From: SZUA-584 sp041656035
GTDB taxonomy: Bacteria > Bacillota > Clostridia > Christensenellales > SZUA-584
DNA length: 64,000 nt
Assembly: GCA_964586785.1 (NCBI GenBank)
Contig: CAZPHS010000009.1
Span: 4,130-68,129 of the forward strand
Direction of reading: 5' to 3'
Shown here: in pieces, positions 9,617 to 17,914 of the stretch
How positions within the stretch are numbered: the stretch's first letter is position 1
Layout of the letters: the number at the start of each line of letters is the position of its first letter
The notes under the pieces: generated by a model
What the model was told of the DNA's origin: nothing
The model's input: only the letters and a program-made list of their open reading frames with translations
Databases searched by the model: none
Program-made: the position numbers and the translations under genes

Positions 9617-11296
9617 ATGAGAATAGAGCATGTCGGGACGGCGAAAAATATTCCCGAAAACGCGCGCGGTCAAGTATTAACGCATGGCGAAATATTGATT
9701 GCCGAGGTTATGGGCGTTGACGGCGATAAAGTTATGTTGAAAGGCCAGGACGGAATGGCGCTGTCGGCAAAGCTGATAAGCGATATAAACGTGTCCGTGG
9801 GAGATTTTGTTGAAACAATTGTGGACGAGGCGGGGCACGGACGATATGTATTGAGAATTGTGGACATTACCAGGAACCGTCCGGATAATAATATAGGCGG
9901 AACCGATACGCCAAAGGTAAATTCGGATTTCGGCGCGGCGCGCACACTGCGCGAAACGCTTAATATAATGAAAATGAATCCCGGGACTGTTCCCAAAGTA
10001 GCCTCGTTTATATCACGCCATGATATAGGCGGCACTCCCGAAAACATAGAAATAATCACGCAGCTTTCAAAAGCCGTAACGCCCATAGGCAAACTGTTGG
10101 CGGAGGTTATATCGCTTATAAAAAATGGGGCTGTAAAGACTGATAACGCGCCCGCTTTAACCGCCAACGCGGCGCATGTGTCAAATAAGCAGGTTGAAAA
10201 CGCGGAGTTCGCGCGGAGCGCGAATGAAAAAAAAGAGGCGATACTGGTTGGAGAAACCGAAAAAATTGACGTGCGGCAAAATACGCTAAGCGCCGCGAAA
10301 AACAATAATATATCAGTAAAAACAAATCCCGAAGGATACGGCGTACAAACGGACGCATCAGATATACCCGACACTTTATCATATGAAAATGCGGCAGTCA
10401 GTCCAAAAGAAAACAATTTAACGGAGCAGCCCGAAAAAGAGACGATTTCGCCGCCGCTTAATCAAACGCCTATTAATACCGAAGATACGACGGTTTCGGT
10501 AGCAACGCAAAAAGGTACTGTAAGCGCGGCGTCGGATAACGCGGGCGCGGTTATAGCCGTTAAGTATACGGATGTTGCGGCCGTCCGGCGGGCGATAACG
10601 AGTTTGGAGCCGGACTTTGTCTTAACAACCAAACCGTATATTAAAACCCCGCCCGTTTTTGCGGAAAGAGACGAAAACGATATGCCAGCGGAGCGGGTAT
10701 TATCCGAAAAGATAATATCATTATTTGTTAAATTGGGTGATAAGGACAAGCTTGCCGCGAATATAAAAAAAGCCGTTACGGAACTGCCGGAGAATATCAA
10801 AGAACTAAAGCTTTTGCTTTCAAGACACGATACAAATAATAAGGACGAATTGGCGGGAATGCTTGAATCTGCCGAAAAACAGTTGTCGCTTTTATCGCAA
10901 ATAAAGCATTTTAATTTCTTCCATATTCCGCTTTTGCGTCCCGACGGCTCTGACACGACCGCCGAACTGTATATATACAGGAATAGAAAAAACAGAAAGG
11001 CGGAAGACGCCGAAAGCTTTGTAATATTGCTCGGGCTTAATACGCAGCATTTGGGACGGGTGGAGACGCTTATAAAAGCCGGAGGCGCTGGGTTATCCGT
11101 TGTTCTGTATATGGAAGATACAAGTTTCGCGGAAGGGGACGAAATAAAGCTTTTTAAGGAATCCGCAAAACGGTTTGGGTACAAAACAGTAAATGTAAGC
11201 GCCGAAAAGCTTGTATCCAATACTACAATACTAAATTCCGAGGAACGGCTGACTTTTAAGCCGGGCGACGGATTCGGCGTGGATATAAGAATATGA
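9617..11296 (+). CDS. FliK/YlqG-like flagellar protein
   Basis: 559 residues. The N-terminal 90 residues (GEILIAEVMGVDGDKVML and onward) look like a small beta domain. Residues about 110-340 are low-complexity, rich in Asn, Thr and Ala. The last 130 residues (HFNFFHIPLLRPDG, then LGRVETLIKAGG) resemble the FliK-type hook-length C-terminal domain. It is followed by a FlhB-C-like gene with an ATGA overlap, the same pairing as ylqG-ylqH in Bacillus. A separate canonical FliK is encoded at 42.8 kb, so this is a second FliK-like protein. Its role is not established; a ruler or export-switch accessory is an inference from the pair. Confidence 0.7.
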   Translation: MRIEHVGTAKNIPENARGQVLTHGEILIAEVMGVDGDKVMLKGQDGMALSAKLISDINVSVGDFVETIVDEAGHGRYVLRIVDITRNRPDNNIGGTDTPKVNSDFGAARTLRETLNIMKMNPGTVPKVASFISRHDIGGTPENIEIITQLSKAVTPIGKLLAEVISLIKNGAVKTDNAPALTANAAHVSNKQVENAEFARSANEKKEAILVGETEKIDVRQNTLSAAKNNNISVKTNPEGYGVQTDASDIPDTLSYENAAVSPKENNLTEQPEKETISPPLNQTPINTEDTTVSVATQKGTVSAASDNAGAVIAVKYTDVAAVRRAITSLEPDFVLTTKPYIKTPPVFAERDENDMPAERVLSEKIISLFVKLGDKDKLAANIKKAVTELPENIKELKLLLSRHDTNNKDELAGMLESAEKQLSLLSQIKHFNFFHIPLLRPDGSDTTAELYIYRNRKNRKAEDAESFVILLGLNTQHLGRVETLIKAGGAGLSVVLYMEDTSFAEGDEIKLFKESAKRFGYKTVNVSAEKLVSNTTILNSEERLTFKPGDGFGVDIRI

Positions 11297-11598
11297 ACAA
11301 ACGCGAAGATAAAAAGGCGCGGGAGGCCGCCGCGTTAAAATATAACGCACAATCGGACGACGCGCCGTACATATTGGCGCTGGGCAAGGGTTACGCGGCG
11401 GATAAAATGGTGGAGGCGGCGCACGAGTCGGGCGTGCATGTTGTGCAGGACGAGAAACTTTCAAAGGTTCTGCAAAAACTCAGCGTGGGCGATGAAATAC
11501 CCGAAACGTTATATCAGGTCGTCGCGGAGATATTAAGCTTTATAAGCCGTATAGATGAAAAGTACGGCGCAAGGTTTGGAATAGATAAAATGCGGTGA
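11293..11598 (+). CDS. FlhB C-terminal-domain-like protein (YlqH type)
   Basis: 101 residues matching only the cytoplasmic C-domain of FlhB/YscU: AAALKYNAQSDDAPYILALG, then GVHVVQDEKLSKVL and IPETLYQVVAEILSFI. It has no membrane part. The FlhB self-cleavage NPTH is replaced by AQSD or similar, so no autocleavage is expected. Stand-alone homologues (YlqH/FhlB) are known to substitute for the cleaved FlhB C-domain. Its start overlaps the previous stop as ATGA. Confidence 0.88.
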   Translation: MNKREDKKAREAAALKYNAQSDDAPYILALGKGYAADKMVEAAHESGVHVVQDEKLSKVLQKLSVGDEIPETLYQVVAEILSFISRIDEKYGARFGIDKMR

Positions 11599-11632
11599 TA
11601 TATAATAGACACTTATTACGAAAGGGACAATT

Positions 11633-12499
11633 ATGTCTTTATCCGGTGTTGGCGCGGCGCAGGCCGCCATGTTAAGAATACTGAATCAAAGGGAGCAAAC
11701 ACAATACGGCGCGGGTACGTTTTCTGATGTGCTAAACCAAAGCCTTCAAACCGGCACGGCGCAAACAGATTTGTATTCAAGCTTTACGGACGTCGATATG
11801 GCGCCCTTGCTTCTTGTCTCTTTGCTGGGCGGCGGGTCGAGCACTATGCTGCTGAGCCTTGGCAGCGCGCTGGCTATGCACCGCAAACAACAGGCAATGC
11901 CCGCTTATGACACATCGGCCAAAGCGCTGACCCCGGTCGCGGCGTCAAAGGCGGTCACGCCCGCGATATACAGCTTTCCTTATAATAGATCGGCGTCTCT
12001 TTATAACAGGGTTATCGCGCAGTTTTCAGTGGAAACAAATCCGCGATACGAGGTGAACAAAAAGGGGCGCGGAGACACTTACTGCAACATTTTTGTTTGG
12101 GATGTGACAAGCGCAATGGGCGCGGAAATACCGCATTATATTGATCCGAAGACGGGGGCTCCGATGAAATATCCTAATGTTTCCGGAGCGCGCGAGCTTT
12201 CGGCAAACGGTACTTACAATTGGCTGCACCAGTACGGTGAAAAGTATGGATGGTATCAGGTAAGCGCGCAGGAAGCGCAAATGCTTGCCAACACCGGCCG
12301 GCCGGTCGTCGCGTCGTTAAAAAGAAGCGGCATGAGCGGTCATATACAGATTGTATGCCCTTCGGCCGACGGTTTATACGACCCCAAAAGGGGTGTTATG
12401 ATTGCGCAGGCAGGGCGCAGGCTTACAAGCTATGCCCCTATAAAATCGATATATAAAAGCGACAGTCTTTCCAAAGTAGTCTATTTTGCGCACAGGTAG
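11633..12499 (+). CDS. Putative Cys/His cell-wall hydrolase in the flagellar array
   Basis: 288 residues, start ATG after AAAGGGA. I do not recognise a named family with certainty. The C-terminal half (about 125-288) has the pattern of a papain-fold hydrolase (CHAP or NlpC/P60 like): a candidate nucleophile C151 in RGDTYCNIFVWDV, then GAEIPHY, a histidine in SGHIQIV near 235 and AQAGRR near 262. Residues 58-86 are Gly/Leu/Ser-rich and mildly hydrophobic. There is no N-terminal signal peptide. The N-terminus has GTFSDVL with F30, like FliE and the transglycosylase at 17.9 kb. It sits directly before fliD. A flagellum-exported peptidoglycan hydrolase is a reasonable inference, not shown. Confidence 0.6.
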   Translation: MSLSGVGAAQAAMLRILNQREQTQYGAGTFSDVLNQSLQTGTAQTDLYSSFTDVDMAPLLLVSLLGGGSSTMLLSLGSALAMHRKQQAMPAYDTSAKALTPVAASKAVTPAIYSFPYNRSASLYNRVIAQFSVETNPRYEVNKKGRGDTYCNIFVWDVTSAMGAEIPHYIDPKTGAPMKYPNVSGARELSANGTYNWLHQYGEKYGWYQVSAQEAQMLANTGRPVVASLKRSGMSGHIQIVCPSADGLYDPKRGVMIAQAGRRLTSYAPIKSIYKSDSLSKVVYFAHR

Positions 12500-12515
12500 C
12501 GGCAGGGATGCCGCT
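12498..12515 (+). promoter_or_regulatory. CsrA-type hairpin before fliD
   Basis: Perfect 7-bp stem AGCGGCA/TGCCGCT with tetraloop GGGA, 33 bases before the fliD start codon. The core GCAGGGATGC fits the CsrA consensus (A)CARGGAUG(U) with GGA held in the loop. The fliD ribosome site (AGGAGG, 12535-12540) supplies a second GGA. The hag leader carries the same core (GCAAGGATGC). Binding by CsrA is inferred. Confidence 0.55.
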
Positions 12516-12547
12516 AAGTAATTAAGGTAAGCAGGAGGTTTACGATT

Positions 12548-14086
12548 ATGGCGATAAATCCTATAAACTCAACAACTATAAGGCTCTCGGGACTATCATC
12601 GGGGCTTGATACCGATGGTATCGTAATGAGTATGCTCAAGACCAGTCAGCTTAAACTGGATAAACAAAACCAGCTTACGGCTAAACTGACCTGGAAGGCC
12701 GACGCGTTGCGCGAGGTAAATTCTCTTATAAGGTCGTTTAGAGAGAACAATTTAAGCGTATTAAATTCGGCCAATAACATGCTTTCGTCAGCGGCGTACG
12801 ACACTTTTTCCGTATCTATGCTTACAGCCACAAATGCCGTTACGGTAAGCGCGGGGGCGTCGGCGAACGTCGGAAAGCTTACCATAGACAGCATTACCCA
12901 GCTTGCGACGCAGGCTCAAGTGAAAAGCACGGGCGCCTTTGCGGGTGAAACGATAAATTACGGTACGGCTTTAAAAGATTTGGAGTTTGCTGCTGCGGTT
13001 GAGTTCGAAGAGGGCAAAATTTCTTTTTCCATTAACGGCGAAACATTTGAATTTTCCGAGGATTCAACATTAAACGATGTTTTAAACACAATAAACTCAT
13101 CCGGCGCGGGCGTTAAGATTGGATACAGCAGCCTTACGAAAGGGTTCTCGATAACGGCTAAAACAACCGGAAGCGCAAGCGAGGTGGCAATAGTAAACAT
13201 TGCCGGCAACGCTTTCGCCGCTCATGGCTTACAGGCCTCCGAAAGCGCTTTTGGCATATCGGAAGGCACAGTAAACGGGAAGAACGCCATAATGAGCATT
13301 GAAAACATAACGGTTGAAAGAGCGACGAACAGCTTTACAATAGACGGTATAACATATTCGCTCAAGGATACCATGGGCGCTTCGGTTTCATTCAATGTAG
13401 ACCGTAATCTTGACGCCACGGTTGATAAAATAGTGTCGTTTATAAGCGAATACAACACTCTTATAGGCAAGCTGCAGGACATGCTTGGTGAAAAAACGTA
13501 CCGCGCCTATGCGCCGCTGACAGATGAACAAAAATCGCAGATGAACGAAAAGGACATACAGCTGTGGGAGGATAAGGCAAAAAGCGGTCTGCTGCGAAAC
13601 GACTCGGATATATCATTATTATTAAGCGGCATGAGAAACGCGTTTTCTTCTGTGGTGGAGGGTATGGGCATATCACCCGCCGCGCTTGGGCTTAACACGG
13701 GCTTTTATTACGAGCATGGCAAAATAACAGTTGATACCGACAAATTGCGCGCCGCGCTTGAAAACAATCCGGACATGGTTAGAAATGTATTTATTCAAAG
13801 CCCGTCGGGAGAGGCTTCGGAGAAGTACGGCAGGTCCGGATTAGTATTGCGTATATCCGACGCATTGTTATCGTATACACAAAAGGCCACCAGCAACACG
13901 CTCGTTGGGCTCGACAGGCTGATAAACGATTCAAAAGAAAGAGAGAGCACGTTAACCGATAAAATGGTATCCAAAGAATCGGCGCTTTGGAGAAAGTACT
14001 CCGCGATGGAAAAAGCGCTTTCGGTGCTTTACAGCCAGCAGAGCTGGATGACGGCAATGACAAACACATGGATGAATAATAAATAG
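12548..14086 (+). CDS. fliD: Flagellar filament cap protein FliD
   Basis: 512 residues. The N-terminus RLSGLSSGLDTDGIVMSM is the FliD signature. The central part has typical cap domains (SFSINGETFEFSEDSTLNDV) and the C-terminus has heptad-like helices ending in MTAMTNTWMNNK. FliD caps the filament and folds exported flagellin. A good ribosome site (AGGAGG) precedes ATG by 7 bases. fliS and a fliT-like gene follow, as in Bacillus. The leader contains a CsrA-type hairpin. There is no FlaG/YvyC gene before it. Confidence 0.96.
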   Translation: MAINPINSTTIRLSGLSSGLDTDGIVMSMLKTSQLKLDKQNQLTAKLTWKADALREVNSLIRSFRENNLSVLNSANNMLSSAAYDTFSVSMLTATNAVTVSAGASANVGKLTIDSITQLATQAQVKSTGAFAGETINYGTALKDLEFAAAVEFEEGKISFSINGETFEFSEDSTLNDVLNTINSSGAGVKIGYSSLTKGFSITAKTTGSASEVAIVNIAGNAFAAHGLQASESAFGISEGTVNGKNAIMSIENITVERATNSFTIDGITYSLKDTMGASVSFNVDRNLDATVDKIVSFISEYNTLIGKLQDMLGEKTYRAYAPLTDEQKSQMNEKDIQLWEDKAKSGLLRNDSDISLLLSGMRNAFSSVVEGMGISPAALGLNTGFYYEHGKITVDTDKLRAALENNPDMVRNVFIQSPSGEASEKYGRSGLVLRISDALLSYTQKATSNTLVGLDRLINDSKERESTLTDKMVSKESALWRKYSAMEKALSVLYSQQSWMTAMTNTWMNNK

Positions 14087-14109
14087 CGAAATACAAAGGA
14101 GCAGCTGCA

Positions 14110-14517
14110 ATGAGCGCTATGGTAAACTCTTATCAGCAATATAGAAAACACGACGTTCTTATGGCCAATCCGCTTGAGCTTATAATAATGCTTTATAACG
14201 GTTGTATAAAAAAGCTTAAGCTGGCGGACATAGCTATAAGAGAGAGAAACTATGAGGTTTCAAATTTACATCTGCAAAAAGCGCAGGAAATAATTATTGA
14301 GCTTATTAACGGTCTGGATTTTAAGTACGGTATCGCGAATGAGCTTATGGCTTTATATGAATTTATTAACCGGCAAATAATTTCAGTTAATATTAAAAAG
14401 GATGCCGACGGCATACAGCCGCTTGTAGAGATGCTGGCAGCTTTGCGTGATTCTTGGATGAAGGTGCAAAAACAGCACAAGGGCGGCGCATACCAGGCAT
14501 ACGAAAGCGAGTCGTAA
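14110..14517 (+). CDS. fliS: Flagellin export chaperone FliS
   Basis: 135 residues with the FliS N-terminal pattern (SYQQYRKHDVLMANPLELI, then MLYNGCIKKL) and helical remainder. It binds the flagellin C-terminus in the cytosol to prevent premature polymerisation; in Bacillota it also takes part in the FliW-CsrA-Hag balance. The start follows AAAGGAG by 7-8 bases. The next gene begins directly after its stop. Confidence 0.95.
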   Translation: MSAMVNSYQQYRKHDVLMANPLELIIMLYNGCIKKLKLADIAIRERNYEVSNLHLQKAQEIIIELINGLDFKYGIANELMALYEFINRQIISVNIKKDADGIQPLVEMLAALRDSWMKVQKQHKGGAYQAYESES

Positions 14518-14931
14518 ATGGATAAAGAACAGGGCGATTTACTGTCAATATTGGAGCAGAAAAAAGAATGGCTGACAAAGATGCTAGATATTACGCGTCA
14601 GTTTAAGGTTATGCTGGAGGCAGACCGTATCGACGAGTTTGAGGACGGCCTTAAAAACCGCGAGATAATGATTGCCAAAATAGACGGCCTAACAAACATT
14701 GAACGCAAAATAAGTACGAAAAGCGGCGCCGATACCGTTATAATAAAAAAGCAGACACAGGAAATAATTAAAGAAATATTAAAAGTCGACAAGGAAAATA
14801 CCGAATTGGCAACGAAAAAGATAAAGTGGTACAAAGAGCAGATAAAAAGCATAAACGACAGAAAGAAAGGTATGGGCAGTTATTCGCAGGACCAGCGGGG
14901 CGACGCGTTTTACGTTGACGCCAAAAAATAA
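14518..14931 (+). CDS. FliT/FlgN-like flagellar chaperone
   Basis: 137 residues, nearly all helical and highly charged. The ATG directly follows the fliS stop, with only a weak ribosome site, so translation is probably coupled. The C-terminal end (DAFYVDAKK) resembles the conserved tail of FlgN/FliT-type export chaperones. Position after fliD-fliS is where FliT lies in Bacillus. Sequence in this family is poorly conserved, so the name rests mostly on size, helicity and context. Confidence 0.65.
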   Translation: MDKEQGDLLSILEQKKEWLTKMLDITRQFKVMLEADRIDEFEDGLKNREIMIAKIDGLTNIERKISTKSGADTVIIKKQTQEIIKEILKVDKENTELATKKIKWYKEQIKSINDRKKGMGSYSQDQRGDAFYVDAKK

Positions 14932-14964
14932 GGCGCGCAGCGGCAGGCCTTTGGAGAGATACGT

Positions 14965-15417
14965 ATGAAGGTTGCGGATATAAGGCATGTTTTGCCGGGT
15001 ACAAACGAACGGCACGCGGTTGCGGCCAAGAACGCCGCGGCCGATTCCGGTATGGCTTTTTCCCGTCATATGACCGAGCTTAATGAAACACAGTATCATA
15101 ATTATTTGAACGATTTGCAGGAAAGAATTTTAAAAAAAGGAGAGAAGCTTAAAGAAAGCGCCGATATAAAGGTGTTGCAGGAATACAGGCAGCTTATAGG
15201 CGAGCTGCTGGCGCAGGCTGCCGGCAATGCTTACGCTTGTATAAAATCAAGCATATTTGATTCCAGAGGGCGGCACAAGATTTTTTTTGTTATCAGAAAA
15301 ATAAATGATAAATTAGACCGGCTGGCGCAGGAAATATTGTCCGAACAGAAAGACAATATTAAACTGCTTGAAATGGTGGACGATATTCGCGGAATGCTGG
15401 TTGATTTATTCTTATAA
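14965..15417 (+). CDS. YaaR/DUF327 family protein
   Basis: 150 residues matching the YaaR (DUF327) family: an N-terminal variable part with MAFSRHMTELN, then a helical region with LLAQAAGNAYACIKSSIFDS, GRHKIFFVIRKINDKLDRLA and a C-terminal MLVDLFL. Function in the family is not established. Here it sits between flagellar chaperone and chemotaxis genes, which ties it to motility. Ribosome site TGGAGAG precedes ATG. Confidence 0.8.
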   Translation: MKVADIRHVLPGTNERHAVAAKNAAADSGMAFSRHMTELNETQYHNYLNDLQERILKKGEKLKESADIKVLQEYRQLIGELLAQAAGNAYACIKSSIFDSRGRHKIFFVIRKINDKLDRLAQEILSEQKDNIKLLEMVDDIRGMLVDLFL

Positions 15418-15437
15418 GCATATAAAGGAGGATGGAT

Positions 15438-15923
15438 ATGATAGACCAATTGTTAGAGCAGCAGGAGGATACACAGTACGGGCGATATTTGACTTTTTAC
15501 CTTTTAAACGATGTTTACGGTATTGAGATTAAATACGTAACCGAGATTATAGGTGTGCCTCCTATTACATCGGTACCTGAAGTCGCGCATTACATAAAAG
15601 GCATAATTAATCTGCGCGGCAAGATAATACCCGTTATTGACATGCGATTAAAATTCAACAAGCCTCCGGCGGAATATGACGACAGAACATGTATAATAAT
15701 CGTAGAAACGGAAGATCTCATTTTGGGACTGATTGTCGATAGGGTCGCTGATGTAATGGCTATAAACGATGAAGACATAGCGCCGCCGCCCAGCCATAAG
15801 TCGGGAATTCGCAACAGGTACATCAGAGGTATAGGAAAAGTCTCCGGAGAAATAAAGCTACTGCTTGATTGCGATAAATTATTCAACGAAGAGGAAACCC
15901 AGGAGATAAGCTCGCTGGAGTAA
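15438..15923 (+). CDS. cheW: Chemotaxis coupling protein CheW
   Basis: 161 residues of CheW fold: YLTFYLLNDVYGIEIKYVTE, IKGIINLRGKIIPVIDMRL and LGLIVDRVADVM. CheW links receptors to the CheA P5 domain. I chose ATG 15438, 6 bases after AGGAGG; the in-frame ATG at 15432 touches the ribosome site. It opens the cheW-cheR-cheB group, separate from cheA on the other strand. Confidence 0.95.
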   Translation: MIDQLLEQQEDTQYGRYLTFYLLNDVYGIEIKYVTEIIGVPPITSVPEVAHYIKGIINLRGKIIPVIDMRLKFNKPPAEYDDRTCIIIVETEDLILGLIVDRVADVMAINDEDIAPPPSHKSGIRNRYIRGIGKVSGEIKLLLDCDKLFNEEETQEISSLE

Positions 15924-15939
15924 AATATATTTTTTAAAC

Positions 15940-15966
15940 AGGGCAGGGAGCGGCGCTTTCTGCCCT
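15940..15966 (+). other. Intercistronic hairpin between cheW and cheR
   Basis: Inverted repeat AGGGCAG/CTGCCCT (15940-15946 with 15960-15966), loop of 13 bases, in the 85-base gap between cheW and cheR. No U tract follows on the plus strand. On the minus strand there is a short T/A-rich run. More likely an mRNA processing or stability element than a terminator, since cheR has no obvious promoter of its own. Confidence 0.4.
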
Positions 15967-16008
15967 TAATCCATATAATTAAAATTGGAAGTTATAACGG
16001 AGCGGCGA

Positions 16009-16824
16009 ATGATTGCTATAAACGATAAAGAGTTTTTTTTACTCGTAGACTTTTTGCAAAAAAAATTCGGTATAAATCTTACGAAGAAAAGGACATTGAT
16101 TGAGAGCAGGCTCAACAATTTTTTAATCGAAAACGGTTTTTTTAATTATGAAACTTTTTTAAACTGTGCGTTTAAAGACAAAACGGGAAATATGCTAAAC
16201 CAGATAATAAACCGTCTTACGACAAACTATTCTTATTTTATGAGGGAATGGGACCATTTTGAGTTTTTCAAAGATCATGTGTTGCCCGAGATAAAAGCGC
16301 GCGAGAAGCATAACGACCTGAGAATATGGAGCGCGGGATGCTCTACGGGGCAAGAGCCATATATGCTGGCTATGCTTATTGCCGATTCTTTCCGCGGCAT
16401 ACGGGATAATTGGGATACAAAAATACTGGCGACGGACATATCGCAAAAGGCGCTGCAAGCGGCGCAAAAAGGCGAATATGACGACGAGTGCTTGAAAAAC
16501 GTGCCGCAGGATTGGAAGCGCAAGTATTTTATCCGCCGCAATGACGGTAAATGGGAAGTTAAAAAAATTATCAAGGATGAAGTGGTTTTCAGGCGGCTGA
16601 ATCTTATTGAAAATCAGTTTTCGTTTAAAAGAAAACTGCATATTATTTTTTGCAGGAACGTGATGATTTATTTCAATCAGCAGACAAAGGCGAAGCTTGT
16701 CGAAAAATTCTACGAAGCGACGGCGGATTGCGGATATCTGTTTATAGGACAGTCTGAAACGCTGGATCTAAGTACCATACGATACAAGAATGTAAGGCCA
16801 TCAATATATAAAAAAGGTGTGTGA
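16009..16824 (+). CDS. cheR: Chemoreceptor glutamate methyltransferase CheR
   Basis: 271 residues. The N-terminal helical domain starts INDKEFFLLVDFLQKKFGI. The SAM-binding domain has LRIWSAGCSTGQEPYMLAM, ILATDIS and FCRNVMIYF, all CheR hallmarks. ATG 16009 is preceded by CGGAG at good spacing; an in-frame TTG at 15985 lacks one. It methylates receptor glutamates, opposed by CheB encoded next. Confidence 0.96.
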   Translation: MIAINDKEFFLLVDFLQKKFGINLTKKRTLIESRLNNFLIENGFFNYETFLNCAFKDKTGNMLNQIINRLTTNYSYFMREWDHFEFFKDHVLPEIKAREKHNDLRIWSAGCSTGQEPYMLAMLIADSFRGIRDNWDTKILATDISQKALQAAQKGEYDDECLKNVPQDWKRKYFIRRNDGKWEVKKIIKDEVVFRRLNLIENQFSFKRKLHIIFCRNVMIYFNQQTKAKLVEKFYEATADCGYLFIGQSETLDLSTIRYKNVRPSIYKKGV

Positions 16825-16828
16825 GGGT

Positions 16829-17869
16829 ATGGCGGCAAAGGCGGTTAGAGTTTTAATTATAGACGAATCATCTTTTTTTAAAGATAATATTGTTTCCGCG
16901 CTTGCGCAAGACCCGGGCATAGAAGTTATTGCGACAGTAGAAGACCCATACAAAGCGCGTAATTTAGTGTTAAAGCTCTCGCCCGATGTAATAGCTTTAG
17001 ACATAAGCAGCAGAAAAACAAGGGAAATTGAATTTTTAAAGCATCTGCTGCCGGAATATCCTCTTCCCGTGGTAGTCATCGGCTCCGCCGCCGGCGCCGT
17101 TTTCGACGCGCTTGAAGCCGGCGCCGTTGATTTTATCAGCAGACCGGCGTTGAAAACAGAGCACGATATGCGGCAATTTTTAGCCCAGATGTCCGTTAAG
17201 ATAAAAATCGCGTCGATTGCCAAGGTCGATATAGCGACGCGTAAACAAAAACAGCAGCCTGCGCAAAAAATATATAACGTTAAAGCCGGACAAGGCAGCC
17301 TTATTGCCATAGGCGCGTCAACAGGTGGCACCGAAGCGATATTAAGCGTTTTAAAACAGCTTGGCGATGATATGTCCGGTATAGTAATTGTTCAGCATAT
17401 GCCCGCCGGATTTACGAAAGTTTATGCCGAGCGCTTGGATACCTTATGCCGTATGAAGGTTAGAGAGGCAAAAGATAACGATAAGATACTGCCCGGAACC
17501 GCGCTGGTTGCTCCCGGCGGTTTGCAAATGACGGTGGAACAGCAGGGCGGCGGCTTGACGGTTGAATGCAAAACCGGAGAAAAAGTGAGCGGGCACTGTC
17601 CGTCCGTTGACAATTTATTTGATTCAGTCGCTAAACTGAAGGGTATCAATAGCTTAGGCATCATTTTAACGGGAATGGGCAGCGACGGCGCGAACGGTCT
17701 TTTGGCTATGAAGCGAAACGGCTCCGAAACTATAGGGCAGGATAAAAAGAGCTCTGTCGTCTACGGTATGCCCGAGGTGGCTTACAGCATAGGCGCCGTG
17801 AATTTTCAGCTGCCTCTTGAATTGATTCCCAGAAAAATATACGAATGGCAGAATAGTTTAACGCTTTAA
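16829..17869 (+). CDS. cheB: CheB-type methylesterase with a degenerate receiver domain
   Basis: About 346 residues. The C-terminal esterase domain is intact: Ser164 in IGASTGGTEAI, His near 190 in VQHMPAGFTKVYAERLD, Asp near 286 in GMGSDGANG. The N-terminal receiver domain keeps IIDES and an aspartate in IALDIS, but the MPxMDG loop after it is gone (SSRKTRE). The conserved Thr region reads VVIGSAAGA and the conserved Lys is Arg (FISRP). Phosphorylation by CheA may therefore be weak or lost. Start ATG 16829 is chosen over GTG 16817, which would overlap cheR; the ribosome site is poor either way. Confidence 0.9.
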   Translation: MAAKAVRVLIIDESSFFKDNIVSALAQDPGIEVIATVEDPYKARNLVLKLSPDVIALDISSRKTREIEFLKHLLPEYPLPVVVIGSAAGAVFDALEAGAVDFISRPALKTEHDMRQFLAQMSVKIKIASIAKVDIATRKQKQQPAQKIYNVKAGQGSLIAIGASTGGTEAILSVLKQLGDDMSGIVIVQHMPAGFTKVYAERLDTLCRMKVREAKDNDKILPGTALVAPGGLQMTVEQQGGGLTVECKTGEKVSGHCPSVDNLFDSVAKLKGINSLGIILTGMGSDGANGLLAMKRNGSETIGQDKKSSVVYGMPEVAYSIGAVNFQLPLELIPRKIYEWQNSLTL

Positions 17870-17914
17870 AAACAGGTATAATGAAAAACCGGATAAAATC
17901 CGATAAAATGTGTG

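Noticed and set aside
17872..17906. TATAAT and TCCGATAA motifs before the transglycosylase gene
   Set aside because: The -35 partners are poor for both sigma-A (TAGTTT) and sigma-28 (TAAT), and the sequence lies in a short gap inside an evident operon.
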